Assembly (NCBI GenBank): GCA_030407085.1
Contig: CM059587.1
Coordinates: forward strand, 33,577,001-33,641,000
Direction: 5' to 3'
Origin: Trichopria drosophilae
Taxonomy: Eukaryota > Arthropoda > Insecta > Hymenoptera > Diapriidae
DNA length: 64,000 nt
Both the position numbers and the translations under genes were made by a program. Below, in pieces: positions 11,231 through 24,155 of the stretch (position 1 is its first letter; each line of letters starts with the position of its first letter). Below the pieces are notes generated by a model. The model was not told the origin of the DNA. It did not search any database and was given only the letters and a program-made list of their open reading frames with translations.

Positions 11231-11699
11231 GTTTTTTTATAAATAAAACGAAGCTGAAATATATGTGCAACTGTGCACATTAAGACTTAAAAAAGTTAAA
11301 TTAACTAAAATTATGATTAAGGACATGATTTGATTTTATTTTAAAAAATAAAGCCATGCATCAGGAGAAAATAAATCGGGTAATTAATAAAAAATGCAGT
11401 TAGATAAGAACAACAAAATCGAAATTCTAGAATTTTTAAATATGTTATGATATTTAGAAGTGAGTTTGATTAAATTTAAAAGGATACTACATATTTACGA
11501 GAGTATGACTACTATTAATACTAAAAGTAGTAGAATTAAAAAAAAAGAATAGTAAACAAAATTTTGAATATTTCAATGTCATAAAAACTGTGGATGAAGC
11601 GAAATATTTAGGCAATTCCGTTTTTCGAATTCCACGAAAAAGAAAATGAGAAACCGTAATTAACCTCGGAGATTTGTGAAAATTAAGAGACCAATTCAC

Positions 11700-12130
11700 A
11701 ATCGTTCATTTCTCGACGAAAAAGGCCACTCGGTAATTGCGGCTGTTTTCGCATTTTTGCATCTGTCTCTGTCTCTTTCTCTCAGCCGAAACGCCATGAC
11801 TTTCCCTTCGGCATTGTTCGGGCGCTACGATACGTCGATTCGAAGATAACATTGAAAATGGGGAGGCGGCACAGTCGAGAGAACGGCCCGTCTCACCGCT
11901 CGTGCGCCTACATATACATGTACAATGTATGTATATTCTCTCTTCGGTCGTGGCCGTCTGACGCCTCGTCAATTGTCGGCAGCTTCGGGTGAACTCGGTC
12001 CGATTCGCGCCCGCCGATATTCTCAGCGGCAATGGCGTCGCACACCAAGGCCAGGAGCGTCGGGATTGGTTGCGATAGGCCACGATTATAGTTAAAATTA
12101 CCCTGCCTCCTTTTTTTTTCTAACCGTATC
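11700..12130. other. CpG-dense, GC-rich island
   Basis: GC and CpG content rise sharply over the flanks, with CTCTGTCTCTTTCTCTCAGC-like tracts and a GATTGGTTGCG (CCAAT-type) site near 12063. Open frames on the minus strand here are open because of composition and match no family I recognise. It could be a promoter or the first non-coding exon of an unseen transcript; no splice structure can be shown. Confidence 0.35.
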
Positions 12131-12189
12131 CTATTCTCGAGTATCTGTGCAATTCGCGATTGAACTCGTTCATCTTTAATCAACAAATT

Positions 12190-13880
12190 CTAATTGTTCA
12201 TTAACCAATTTTAAAAAATATCAAAGATTTATACAGTTACTTACAGAACGTAAAGATTAAACATTTTTCAAAACTATTGTTACCAGATTTATTTCGATCA
12301 AATTTGAATGTCCCAACAGCATTTAAATTTAGATATTATACGTTTCTAAATAGAAACACTTAGTTCAATTTTGAACTACAAATTTCAAACTGATTTGGAT
12401 GCAGTTGAAAATTGAAATAACATTTTTAGTAATAATAAGTATAGGTATATTTCTTGACCGCTTAATTAAATTAAACAATTAAGTTTTTCTACTTAATACA
12501 GCCCTCTTACTAATTGTGCAAAAGTAAACAAAAAGATGCGAAACACATTTAAGCAATAGTTCCAATTATATGCGCTAGAGGGATGATTTTTAATATTAAA
12601 TCCAATAGTATGTGATTCATAATTTTTGCATATTAAGTATCGGATGATTTATTGCACTAGACGTAAACTGTTATCCCAGTTACGTAGTATTTCTTTGTTT
12701 ACCTTTGCACAATTAGTAAGAGTAGGACTGTACTACCGAGAAAAACTTAATTGCTCATTTAACATTTTTAGTAATTTACACTTATTTTATGAATATCTTT
12801 TGTATTCGAAATGTAATATTCCTTGTTAAATTACCTACCTCACAGAATCAAAAGTATTGATCTGCGCGTTTCACAATTCTGTAATTAGAGTACGAAGCCT
12901 TTCTTGTATTTAATTATATAAAAATATAAAAGAATATACAATTTTATCATACTTTATTTAAATTAATTATATTTTTTCCGTTTTGTCTAAAAAACCGAAA
13001 ATGCACGCAGGAAGTGGCAAAACTAAAATCGATAGGAATTATTTAATCACTCCGAGGACGAAATCCTAGAAGCATATAAAAAAAAGGGGCGAAAAAGTCG
13101 ATCGATGGGTATTGAAAATAAAAATAAAAGCGTCACAGAGATAAGGACGAAAGAGCGTGTGTACCTACACACGTACACGTATTGCGTATCTACGAGTTTT
13201 GCCCGGATATATACGCGTAAAAGCACGAGTGTTCAAGCGCGCAGTATATCTGCGCGCAATGTGTAAAAGTGCATGCATTCTCGTAACAGCATTATCGAGC
13301 GCCCGCTTCCACTCTAAAATGTATCTATAACATATTCTCCATATGCGAAAAAGAAAATCGTCACATGTGTCCCCCTTACATATTTTTAGATATTTTTTAA
13401 AAATTTCAAAGAATATTAAATTACTAGAATATGTCTTGTAATATTCTAGTAACATTACTGGAGAATATGCTGACGTACTGCAACAATGTAGTATCTTTCA
13501 GAGCTCTTGAAATATAAATATTGCCTAGAAATGGACGGAAAAAATTTCACACATTTTATAATAAAATGGAGTTATTACACTTGGACAATCAAATTTTTAT
13601 TTAACCGGTCAAAAACGGGCTTATTGAGAGGCAAAGCAGGAACAAATATCGATTTTAGAATATTCGTATATAAAGTTGCATCATTTTACTTGCAAATTAC
13701 TGTATCTTCAAAATAACCATACACAAGTCCAGAAATATTTCAAATAGAAACCAATTTCCATAACGCAGGTGGTAAGCAGCGACGGCAGCGCTGCAATTGT
13801 CACGAGTGGAACTAGCGACGGCTGGAATAACTACTGGCTTTCCTAACCTCCGTTGTGTTTGTTTACGGTGGTTTTCTCAT
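12190..13880. other. Intergenic DNA, no gene seen
   Basis: AT-rich except for a modest CpG-rich stretch at about 13140-13320 and another at about 13765-13870. No exon, RNA gene or bounded element was recognised. Confidence 0.5.
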
Positions 13881-14270
13881 CCTAACAAACGATAAAGAAT
13901 AGGATCGAATTCAGAAATTACGTTTCCAATCCAGTTTTCACAACCTAATTCGAAGTTTATCGATTTAATACTTTCACGTGAATTTTCGAATACTTGAATT
14001 CGAGAAAATTCGTTTTAATACGTCGACTTTATTATACATATTTTTTATTTTAAAGAAAAAAAAAACAAATATTACTTCTATGACAGGCATTGTTTACTTT
14101 CACATATGTTATTACTTTCTTCCGGTAAAATTGATTACAATTTAGTTCGTGTTTTCATGTAAAAAACAGATAGTCAATGCTTTTTAGGTTGTGTTTATGT
14201 TCTATTCACGTATTAACTCGAATTAGAACGATAGAATTTCAATGAAAATTGTCAAAAAACTCAAATAAAA
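13881..14270 (+). repeat. Dispersed repeat, copy 1 (inverted partner at 28.96-30.30 kb)
   Basis: CCTAACAAACGA, ATCGAATTCAGAAATTACGT and AATTTCAATGAAAAT recur in the same order on the opposite strand between 30297 and 28964. This copy lacks the 917-bp insertion carried by the other and so shows the empty-site arrangement. Confidence 0.8.
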
Positions 14271-14392
14271 CGTTTTTAATTCTTTTTAATTCTTTTTAGT
14301 TTGTACTGATAAATTAATTGCAAATGTTACATCCGTACATTTCCTGGATATTCTAAATAAACATTACCATACTGGTATATGACTAAAATTAA

Positions 14393-15052
14393 CCCATTAA
14401 GTGTAGTTAACCTTTTCGACAAGAAATAAGATTAATATAGACTTGAAAGTAACCAACCCTATCTTTGTCGGGTATGTTTTTTCCATTGGCAGGATCAAAA
14501 TTGCATTTAAATTGTTTCAAAACCAAATTTAACGCATTTTAAATGAACAATGAATAAAATTCGGTGTGGTTTGTTTTCAAATTTTTTTGCATAAATGAAG
14601 GTGCGGGATCGATTCCATTCGAAACGGAAAGTGCACAAAATATGAACTTTAACTAATTTTTATAAATCTAACCTCAAATTTCTGATCATCGATCCCGAAA
14701 CCCTTCCTGATTGGAAGGTGCAGACCTTGATTTTATGGACATTTATAACAGTAGAGGTGTGAATTTCATCTATAATATTCATAATTGATCACATAAGGTT
14801 TTCTTTTTTCAACATATTGACGTTTTGAAGAGGTTAGGTTGACCCGGGTAAAACAACAAAATTTCTAATTGATGTTCATACATTTGGTGCACTTTTGGTT
14901 GCGAGTAGGCATGGATCCCGCAACTATTGATACAAAACAAAGTCATTAAAATAGAAACACCCGAAATTTTGTTCATTTTTAGTCAATATTAATCTTATTT
15001 CTTGTTGAGAATGAAGGTCGAAAATCAACTAAAAATTCCTGGACTTAATGAG
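14393..15052. mobile_element. Degenerate piggyBac-like foldback element
   Basis: It starts after a TTAA as CCCATTAAGTGTAGTTAACC and ends CTGGACTTAATGAG followed by TAAA, a decayed TTAA. Long arms mirror each other: GACAAGAAATAAGATTAATA is the inverse of ATTAATCTTATTTCTTGTTG, and GATCGATTCC/GGATCCCGCAAC-type segments occur inside. The TTAA-CCC start is typical of piggyBac ends. No transposase frame is present. Confidence 0.65.
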
Positions 15053-15415
15053 TAAATTCCTTATATGAATTATAAGATTTAGTTTAACTCGCGCAAAGAG
15101 AATAGTGAGATACTAACAACAAACAGAAATATACTGTTTATAATATAAGTAAATATAAATAATTAACCTACCAGTAAAAAGCTTACAGGATATTTTCGTT
15201 GTATTCGATTTATAACAGAAATAGTAATAAAAGAAACAAACGTAACATATATAGACTTTATGTCGCCATATTATGTCGATGTGAGTAACTAATTATGCAA
15301 ATAATAGAATATTATACAAATTTGAATGCAAAAAGTAAGTACTAAAAACGCGAATTAATGAAATGTATTATTTGAAATTGATACAAGGAGGGTCTGATTC
15401 TTTAGATCAACTTAA

Positions 15416-15600
15416 CCCGTTAGCTGTCAGGCTAAAAGTAGCCTTTCGTGCCGTTTTTGTCGTGGAAAAAATTGTCATTAATTTCTCCTATAATTTGATT
15501 GTTATAGTTCTGGAGGTTACTGAACCCGAGTCTGAATTTGGAGTTTCAACATTCAAAATGGCGGATTCAATATGGCGGAGCAAGATTAAAAAATGATCCC
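15416..15600 (+). repeat. Repeat block behind a TTAACCC end
   Basis: After TTAACCCGTTAGCTGTCAGG comes the familiar block: TTACTGAACCCGAGTCTGAA, then AAAATGGCGGATTCAATATG and GCGGAG. This again links the dispersed block to TTAA-type element ends. Confidence 0.6.
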
Positions 15601-16041
15601 AAATTGGCACGAAAGAGAGGGTTTTTTGAGATCTCGAAAAATGGATTGATTTTCAAAAAATGGTATCTCTAGATTTTACTGATGGCGAATTTAGAATTTG
15701 AGTCCTGACTCTATGTATCAGAAACTCGGATACATTGCGACGAATAAAAATTTAATAAACCATTCATGACAAATTATACATTGTAAAAACAAGAAATGGG
15801 TGTACTTCCGAAAACGCCCCCCAACCGATTTTAATGTACATTGGTATACTTACGTATTTCGGGGTGCTGATTACGGAAATGATAATGAAAATTGGCCCAA
15901 ATTTTATTTTCATGGTGAAAACCATAAAAAACCACCATAATTTATGGTTTTTTGCAATTATCTCATAAAATTCTCGAAATTTCGGAAAATTCTTTCAAAT
16001 TGTTTGTTAAATATATCTCGCGCTCAGCCGAACCCGAAGAA

Positions 16042-16191
16042 TCTTATTTCACTACATTGCATTCAGAAATATCCTATTTCATTACTGCGCATGCCTGAGA
16101 GTCGCATCTCACTACTGCGCGTGCATAAGTGTCTTATGTCACTACTGCGCATGCATAAATGTCGTATTTCACTGCTGCACAGGGATAAGTA
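16042..16191 (+). repeat. 30-bp minisatellite, five units
   Basis: Five consecutive units of exactly 30 bp, variants of TCTTATTTCACTACTGCGCA followed by TGCATAAGTG. Units start at 16042, 16072, 16102, 16132 and 16162. Because 30 is a multiple of three, the plus-strand frame (15944-16243) reads as degenerate ten-residue repeats (ISLLRMHKCR-like). Nothing indicates that this is translated. Confidence 0.9.
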
Positions 16192-16854
16192 TCGTTTTAT
16201 TAGTAAAAACTTTAAAAATGTTAAAATGTTGAAATTATTCTAAAAAATGAGTGCGGGCGTAAAACGGGATGAGCTCAACCTTCCTGATGAAACCCCTAAA
16301 ATAAATAACTTATACTTTTTAGAAAAGTATTATACAATAGTGCTCAGGCTGCAAAGCAGCAGATATTTTGCTGAGCCTCGCCAATTGTTACTGAGTAGCA
16401 ATAAATTAATTTATAATTATTGTTATTATTATTATTGCCTCAGATTTTTCGTATAATTTTTAAAGTTGCAATTTCAAGGCGATAACTGGAGATTATAAAT
16501 TTAATACAAAAATCCTAAAAAGAAAACAAAAAAGTAAAGAAGAAAAACAATAGATACAGAAAAAAAGAATAAAACCATAATGGAAATAAGAATAATGAAA
16601 AATTTTAAAACGCCAAAATCACAAAAAAAAAATAGAAAAATACAACAACCGCCAAGTCATCGACAGAGAGAGGGATATAAAAACTAACAAAAATTCTTTT
16701 ACCTTTCAGGACTCAAATTCTAAATTCTAAAGATAGAGATTTTTGAAGAAATAAAACCATTTTTCGAATCAAATCAACTTGCTTCCACCATATCCATATC
16801 AAATGCGGATTCAGCGCCTTCAAAAACCCAGGATGTCATAAATTACATTCGAGT

Positions 16855-17380
16855 TGATGAAGTATAATAGTACTTTACGGTCATAGGCCGTAAAGTTCAA
16901 TTTTACGCACTTTACCGACTGTTTTTAGTCCGTAAAGTGCAGAGATCAGTCCGTAAAATCACACTTTACAAAAGGTGTCTACTTTACGGACACGTGTCTC
17001 AAAATAGTATTTTATGCAACAAGGGCGCAATTATCGATCTTCGACGAGTGTGAAGTTTGTCGCTCGAGCGGAGCGAGGGTGACAATCACAACCGACGGAG
17101 ATCGATATTTCGCCCATGTTGCATACGATATTTTTTAATACGACGTGAGTAGAGCGCAATTTTACGTGCATGAAAATTTCGCCCTAGTGCGTAAAATCGT
17201 GTTTTACGCACGGAGTGTTAAAAATATGTTTATGTACGTCTTTTCGGTGCGTAAAGTAAACTTGTGCGTAAAGTAAACTTTACGCACGAAAATGCCGTAC
17301 GTAAACAATATTTCGGCACACGTGTGTGTGTGTAAAGTTCTTTACGCATACGCCCTTGTATCGAAAACTACTATTTTTTT
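16855..17380. repeat. 'GTAAAGT' repeat family, long copy
   Basis: The unit opens near ATAGTACTTTACGGTCATAG then GCCGTAAAGTTC, and closes with TTGTATCGAAAACTACTATT. Between these, TCCGTAAAGT, CACTTTACGG and TTTTACGCAC motifs repeat in both orientations. A closely related unit is at 25.8 kb, with shorter pieces at 19.2 and 63.0 kb. Probably a non-autonomous transposon. Confidence 0.75.
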
Positions 17381-17411
17381 CTAACGCGTATGAATTACTG
17401 ACACTTTAGAG

Positions 17412-17760
17412 GTTAAGGGGGGGGGGGGGAGTTGCAAGGGCTCGGCTGAAAAGGTCGGCATTTTCAGTAAAAACCACAAATAAAAAATGACGATTTTCAA
17501 AAATCGGGAAATGTAAGGGCAATTATTCTAATTACTGTAGAAGTTTTGCTAGAAAAAAACCAAAGAAATTAATTGAGAACTGACCGAGATTTTTTGGAAA
17601 TAGATCAAAATCACTTCTTTTTCTAGCAAAACGTTTATAGTAATTAGAATTACCTTTACAGAGTTGTTATGCCTTTACTATTGTTATTCTATCATCTTTA
17701 ATTTACGTTTTTTAATGAAACTTCCTACCTTACCAGCGAACCACTTTCAAACCCCCTTAA
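17412..17760. mobile_element. Foldback MITE, 'GGTCCGCCGG' family, copy B
   Basis: The left end starts TTAAGG and runs into a poly-G tract, then AAGGTCGGCATTTTCAGT. The right end is intact: CTACCTTACCAGCGAACCAC, then TTTCAAACCCCCTTAA. The element has TTAA at both ends. Confidence 0.75.
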
Positions 17761-20010
17761 ATACGGAAACATTGATGAAACGCCTTTTCCGCTGCGTTAT
17801 TGACTATTGTTATATAAAGTTGGTATTTGTAAACATCGTGTACATTCCTGACAAGGACGTAAAATGAGAGTTTTACGACTCAGTGGGTGATTGCACGTCC
17901 GAGAGACGTCAAATTTGTGGGCTAATATAACTATAAAAGAACTCTTTCATTATAGGTATATTCCATCTATTGGCATGCGTTAGGTTATAGAGTGTGCTCC
18001 ACCAGAAAAGTACTCTACAATATTTTTAATTTTAAAATGTTATCCATTACAACTAATTTCTGAGGATGGTAAATATCGGTCAGTGAGCGCCAGGTCATTG
18101 GTTGGTATTTTATGTTTTTACCCATATAAATTAAAGATGTATTTTGTGTAATATGTGTAATTCAGTACAACACAAGTATACTCTTGACTATTAAATCAAC
18201 GCCATTTATAGATATGCAAACAAATATAAACAACAAGCGTAAAAAACTTGGTGTACTTTAGTTCGCGCAACTTTTCAGTTGAATTACGAGTACTTCAACA
18301 TGCGCTCATTAGGGAGTAACACGCAGCTTTTACCCTATCGATTAAGGTCTATACCAATATGGTCAATTAGTAGTATATGCTCGCCTCGAATTAACCTCTA
18401 AATACACATTAACCTAAATTAAAACAAAGGAAACGTGTATATGTCTATACGAGTAAACAATTAAATAATGGTTTTACTTTTTAAATTGAATAGATAGTGT
18501 TCAGTATAATATTTACTATTAACATTTCAGAATAAATGTTACTGAACAAATTTGGAATTGAATTGTATTCTTTGTTACTGTAAGAGTGAAGTTCTGTATT
18601 CGATAACCGCACACGTCCGCTTCCGGCATTCTTTGTATGCAGGAATATTTCTCGAAGCCTGTAAGAAACATGCCTTAAGGGTAAATTTATATATTTTAAG
18701 TATCCGGAACAAAAAATGAATATTTTTTTAAATATTCAATAATGAATATCTGCACATTATTAATGAATATAATAATTATCACAATCATGTATCAATATTA
18801 CTAAGTTACGAGATGCGCATTTACATCTAATAATCTATAGTTCTGGCTTCCGCCAGATGGCGGAACTGGTTTTATTCTGTAAGTTTCTTAGTGCCCATTT
18901 GGGTGTCAAATTATAGCCCAAACCCCCTAATTGTCTGGTGTGAGAACAGTTATTTTCTTTTTGCTTCTCCCACTCCTTCAACTCTCTGGGGACATTATAT
19001 TGTGCGCGCACGCAATTTTTCCTAGAAAGTAGGTGGAAATGGGGATAGACAATAAGGGAGTTTACGTTTTCCATCCGATCCCGTGCATCAGACAAGAAGG
19101 AGGTTCGGACTGTACCAAGAAGTATGTTCTTTCTCCGCCATATGTATCTAGCTACTCGCGCCAATATTTAGCAATATTTAAATATACATTTTTGATACAC
19201 GTGTCCGTAAAGTAGGCACTTTACGGCCTAGGACCGAAAAGTACTATTTTACAGGACTGAATTATAAAATTCTACCTTCACATAACTTATAACTAAATAT
19301 ACTGAACTTAAGATGTAAATAGACTATGACAGACACATATAAACAATGACTGCATGCTTTGAGAATTGATTTTTCCACTTGCGGCTAAACGACTTTATTA
19401 TTGCGACATCTAGCGAAAAATGTCTATTATACAAAACCCAATAAGCAAAAAGATGGTTAAAAAGTGTCTAAAAGATATCCTTCAATCCATCAAAGCCATA
19501 TTGAAAATTAGTGTTGGCGTGGTGCCTCGCTCGCTTCGCTCGCTCAGAAACTTCGACCAAGTGGAGAGTCGGCTATTCCTCAATACTCGTTTGTTTACTA
19601 ACAGCTTTCAATTATATTATAAAACTATATTGATATTTGGGGGTCCAATCATATTTAGGTCCAAGTGGCTTGGATAGATATGTTACAACAATATAGTGTT
19701 TCTTATGTATGAAAATTGAAAATGAGCATTTTCAAAACTTCGATCCCGACAACAGGCCAGCCGAAGTATTAATAAATAAAAGTTGCAAAACACTTATTTC
19801 ATGCACTTGTATTGTAATAGACTATACGATGCATATTACATGTTTACTGTGTTTTGCTAATTACTGTCTGTATCATTATGATCTTATACATATAATTCGT
19901 CAAAGATATCTTGAAAGTTTCGAAAAGTTCTCTGACTGATAAGACATCTTTTAGATATATCGAAATAGTTATTTTCGTATCAAGTGCGTAAAAGAACTTA
20001 TGCGCTCGTA
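17761..20010. other. Intergenic DNA with repeat scraps
   Basis: No gene is seen. A short piece of the GTAAAGT family lies at about 19198-19258 (ACGTGTCCGTAAAGTAGGCA then CTTTACGGCCTAGGACC). The 109-codon minus-strand frame at 18835-19164 shows no domain and adjoins this repeat, so it is treated as repeat sequence. Confidence 0.5.
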
Positions 20011-20044
20011 GGTGATCACCGCGCCCGAGGGACTGGCGAAGACT

Positions 20045-20590
20045 ACCCCTGGGGAGTAGGGGGTCGAAACGTCGAACTTTGATGAAAAACTATAGGGCAA
20101 TTTTTTTGCCGAGGTTACCAAATTCAATACTTTTTCAGACAATAGTCATAAACATTTTAAACCAGTTTTTATGGCATTATCGTTGACTTTATGAAGAAAA
20201 TGCATAAAACCTTTTTTGTAGAGAATTTAATGGTCCATCTTTTTTGTTTGAAACATTTTTTAATAAAATTTGTATTTTTCAAAATAAAGGCAAAAAACTA
20301 CGAAGAAACTTAATTGGGGCTAATGTTTTTTAGTAATGGACGGATGGATCTGCGCTAAAATCTAATCAGATCTAAGTTGTGCCAAAACACGTATTTTAAA
20401 CAAAAAATTATGTCATTGCTTTTATCCGTTCGCGAGTTATCGCGAGACAAAAACCGGGACGTACGGACGTACGTACAAGATCACGGACACAAATTTTGTT
20501 ATTGTTGATTTGGGTCTGAAACGTCGATGAAAAACTATAGGGTAATTTTTATGCTCGAAGTGACTAAATTCAATACTTCGTCCAGACCTA
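20045..20590 (+). repeat. Direct repeats with a hammerhead-like scar
   Basis: A segment of about 70 bp beginning GAAACGTCGAACTTTGATGA (20066) recurs at 20518 as GAAACGTCGATGAAAAACTA. Both share AAAAACTATAGGG and AAATTCAATACTT. The first is preceded by a GAAGACTACCCC...GGGGGTC hairpin leading into GAAACGTC, reminiscent of the ribozyme-like motifs elsewhere but with a damaged core. It may be a Penelope-like terminal repeat pair. Confidence 0.5.
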
Positions 20591-20892
20591 AGGTCTCGGT
20601 CGAAGTAATTTCGAAAAGAACTCTTTCAGATGTCTTATGTAAATTTCGGGTATTTGCTAGATATCTATTAGACATCTTTTAGATATCTCGAAAATATATT
20701 TTAGAAGGAAATTTAACGACAAATTAGAAAACGTGAAAAATTTTAATAATTATTATAGCTCTATTTATTTTTAAATCAACTAATATACTTTATTTTATAA
20801 TTATTATAAATTTTACATCAAAATATCTTTTGATATTTTTACTTCATTTAAGAAACTCGAAAATAAAGAAATAACGCGCGCAAATAAATCAG

Positions 20893-20940
20893 AAAAAAAG
20901 CATGCCCCGGCGAGGGAACGAACCTGGGTCTTTCGCTTAG
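20893..20940 (-). repeat. tRNA-like 3' half (possible SINE relic)
   Basis: On the minus strand the stretch reads AAGACCCAGGTTCGTTCCCT then CGCCGGGGCATGC and a run of T. The GGTTCG box-B-like core and a following T-run suggest a tRNA-derived sequence. The T stem pairs poorly and no 5' half is found, so it is not a functional tRNA. Confidence 0.35.
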
Positions 20941-20996
20941 TACACTAAATAAACTAAAATTAGATACACATATTGTGCTTTTTTATAATACATATA

Positions 20997-21202
20997 CAAT
21001 AGTTCTCCCTTTAAGTTTTATACTTCCCGTAAGTTTTACGAGTTTCTTCCCATATGTTTTATTTTCCCCAACATGGTCTCTCCCATCACTAGGCGATACG
21101 GCGATAGGTGCGTGGAGGGGGTACATCTCGAACGTTCATAGTCACTATAACTATAGAAAAAGGGTTCTTATAACGGTAGTTCTTATATCGAGATTCTACT
21201 GT
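20997..21202. mobile_element. Pogo/Tigger-like MITE (degraded)
   Basis: Flanked by TA on both sides. The right end, read inward, is CAGTAGAATCTCGATATAAG then AACTACC; the left end is CAATAGTTCTCCCTTTAAGT. The CAGTAG-type terminus and TA duplication match the better preserved elements at 24.2, 28.3, 29.2 and 38.1 kb, but left and right ends agree only partly. Confidence 0.5.
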
Positions 21203-24155
21203 ATATGAACCACGCATGCCCTCAGTGTGTAGAGGAGGACATAAATATCTGGAGGTTAGGGGAAGGCAAAACTTAATAGGAGCAACCGCCATCTTTATAG
21301 CTGAAATTTAAAACTTAGGCGGGAGCTACTGTAGCTGCTTGATCGTCGCGTGGCTCAAATTAACACATAAAAAAAATTAAAATTACATAAATGTACACAT
21401 GCGAAACATGGAGGATACATGTATGGGAGGAAAGTTTCTATATATAACATGGCTGTGATTCTACAAGGAGGGAAGAAATTTTTGTGCATGCGCTATATCG
21501 GCGTATGATAAAGATCGTTAAGATATCTTTGAATAACTATGTGGAAAATATCTTTTGGACGTGCATTCGCAAAAATATATAATGGGAAGTTCATTTACGG
21601 GTCAGGCTGCAAAGCAGCTTTCGCTGTCTCGCCCTTTGTACTTTCTAATTGTAATACCACAAAGGCACTGTCAATATTGTTATTATTATTTAAAATAATT
21701 ATTAAAAAACATTTATATCTTTCGGAATATTGTGGTGTTTTATTATCAGTAAATTTTCCGTCTGTATTGCAGTAAATATTGCTATTTATTCCAGAGACAC
21801 ATATTATAAGGTACGTGACCTTTTGATACTTAGCACCTAACCACGATACAGCCTAAGTAATATATGCAACCAGATGCAAACAAATGCAAAATTACAGACT
21901 GGAGCATACGTAATTAACTCTGGACACGTAAAGAGCGATTGGGTGTGCCCTTCAACCCTGTAACCTGTCTCAAATTGAGCCTGAGTAATTATTGGCGTCC
22001 GTCAATTATTGGTTTCACCTTTTCAAATGTATGGTAACAAAATTTGTAGGGCGATATAAAGTCAGGAGAGTTTGACGATTATCCATCATCATTTTTGGAT
22101 TTCTAAGAACCTAACATGTTGGATTTTTTCAATCCAACTTATCTTTTGGATACATTTCATCCGACCCTCGATGGTGGTATCAAGGAACAAGTCCGATTTC
22201 ACGTTGAAACCAGGATGGGTCGGTGACAGATAGGTGCGGCCCTGTTCTGATCGGAAATTAGCGGTGCGCGCGCACAGGGACGCACACGAGTACACCTGGT
22301 TAAATCACAGCATTGGTGGTGGTATATATGTACATGCCTGGCCGTTCCACCGGCGCGTGGATCCATCTTTGTATATGCTTCGTGGAATAGAGAAGAACCC
22401 ACGGCTAAACCAGAGCGGTTCGCGTGTTTCGAGCTGACTTGTAAGCGTACGCGCATCTTCGTACTTGACATCGCGTAACAGGATGCCAGTGTATGTGCGT
22501 GAGCGCAATTGACGTTGCGCCTCTATATAGCCAAACGGGAAAGAGACGAACGAACCCGAGGTGAGCCTCCTTTTACGTGGGGGAAAGAGAAGATACCGTA
22601 AATAAAAGCGAAAGACGAAGAGGCGGATAACAACAACACCTTACGCGGAAATTCATAGTAACGGCGAGAGTCGCCGGCTTGGTCAAGCAACTATGCCGGT
22701 TTGCAAACAGGATTTATCTCGGGAGCGTCGGACGCAACTATTCGTTCACAACGAAAGCCAGTTACCGAGTGAACGCTCCAAAGAGTTTAGAAACCCTTTG
22801 CAGTAACGATGTTGTTCAAACGAGGAAAACTCAACATTTTTCCATATTGGAGAAAACGCGACTGCGCAGCTTTTTCCAAAACTTTCGAAAACTGTAATGG
22901 GATTTGAATAATGGTGTACATTTGAATTATATTCAGAAACATCCATGGCCATCGACTGTACCTTCTAACGGTCCCTTAACATTGAAGCGTTAAGGGACCA
23001 TTCCATAATCACAAGCGACTATCCATTTTATAACGACAATTGAAGTAACGCAAATGTAACCGAAAATAGATCATCAGAAAGGTTACCAGCAAACATAATG
23101 TATCCTATGACTTTCAGACAGGCCAGTATCCGGCAGCAAGCAATTGTAATTACTCAAGCATAAGAAATCTATTGAGAATAAATAGATGTAAACACAACCA
23201 TAAGTTCGACGCTATCATGAGGAGGTATTCCGACGCACGGGTCATTTTCGACCCAGGGAAAATTCAAATTGTACTTTATAAATTGCATAACTGTCAGCAT
23301 TTTTAAACGGCAGGACATATTTGACCCAGGTAGTGTGAGGAAAAGGCCTTAAAATAGCCGTCGGAACTAAGGGTTAAAACCTTTATCTTCCTGATCAGTC
23401 GATGCAATTGTCTCACCTAAAGTATGGAATTGCTGTTCTTATTATACTTCGAGCGGTTTTCAAAATTATGTGAATGAATAAATCGGCGTCCTTTACTCTT
23501 CTTTCTGCTGATCATTTTCCACATAGATTTGTGTTTCTTTGAGAATTAATAAAGACGAAAAACCTATTCCTTAATATTTATCATTGATGTTGTCACAAAC
23601 AAGTCCTTAACGAACCTAACCTAAGGAAACTAACATTTTTACGTTCACCCTTTGGTTACTTTTCTATTTGATCTCTAATGTTATAGACTTTCTCAAAGAA
23701 CGGCAGAATAATGCAAACTTCGTATTTACGGGGCTGAAACTGCCTTCACTATGCTATACCAGTCTCGAAGAACGTGTCTAAAGGATGAACTAATCCGCTC
23801 GATGTCGCCCTTAACATCCTTGTGCCCTCTCCCACTCCCTGTTAATACATTCCCTTCAGTTCCAGTAAGCTGTAATCATCCTACCCCCTCTCGTGGAAAC
23901 AGGGAAAATAGACGGGGAAAATTCTTGAGAATCAGCGCTGTGGTGGGAGGCACAAGATGCTCGAAACGCCCTTATGTGGTTTAGTTCATCGGCCTCAACA
24001 AAGTGACTACGTTATCAGTTAGTGAAAGCCCTTTGTATATAAGGTTCGAGTTAACTATAATGTCTATTTTAAACTGTGTACGTTTAAAATAGGAAAATGT
24101 TTGTTTCTTAGGAATCACAGAACCGAAAGAACTAATGATACTGTCATTCGTACTA
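21203..24155. other. Intergenic DNA with a CpG-rich stretch at 22.1-22.8 kb
   Basis: The stretch 22190-22800 is CpG-rich and contains a TATATA box at 22524-22529 (CTCTATATAGCC). No coding exon with supportable splice sites follows. The short 22975-22990 hairpin (TCCCTTAACATTGAAGCGTT then AAGGGA) is a small inverted repeat. A TTAA-adjacent scrap lies at about 23215-23380. Otherwise nothing is recognised. Confidence 0.45.

Noticed and set aside
11706..12186. Overlapping 92- and 125-codon minus-strand frames
   Set aside because: Arg/Ser-rich, composition-driven, with no family recognised; overlapping frames are equally open.
16042..16191. CRISPR-like regular spacing
   Set aside because: The units are directly adjacent with no spacers, in an animal nuclear context; it is a minisatellite.
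22550..22561. First exon between the TATA box and the GTGAGC donor
   Set aside because: The distance would leave an exon of only about ten bases; probably coincidence.
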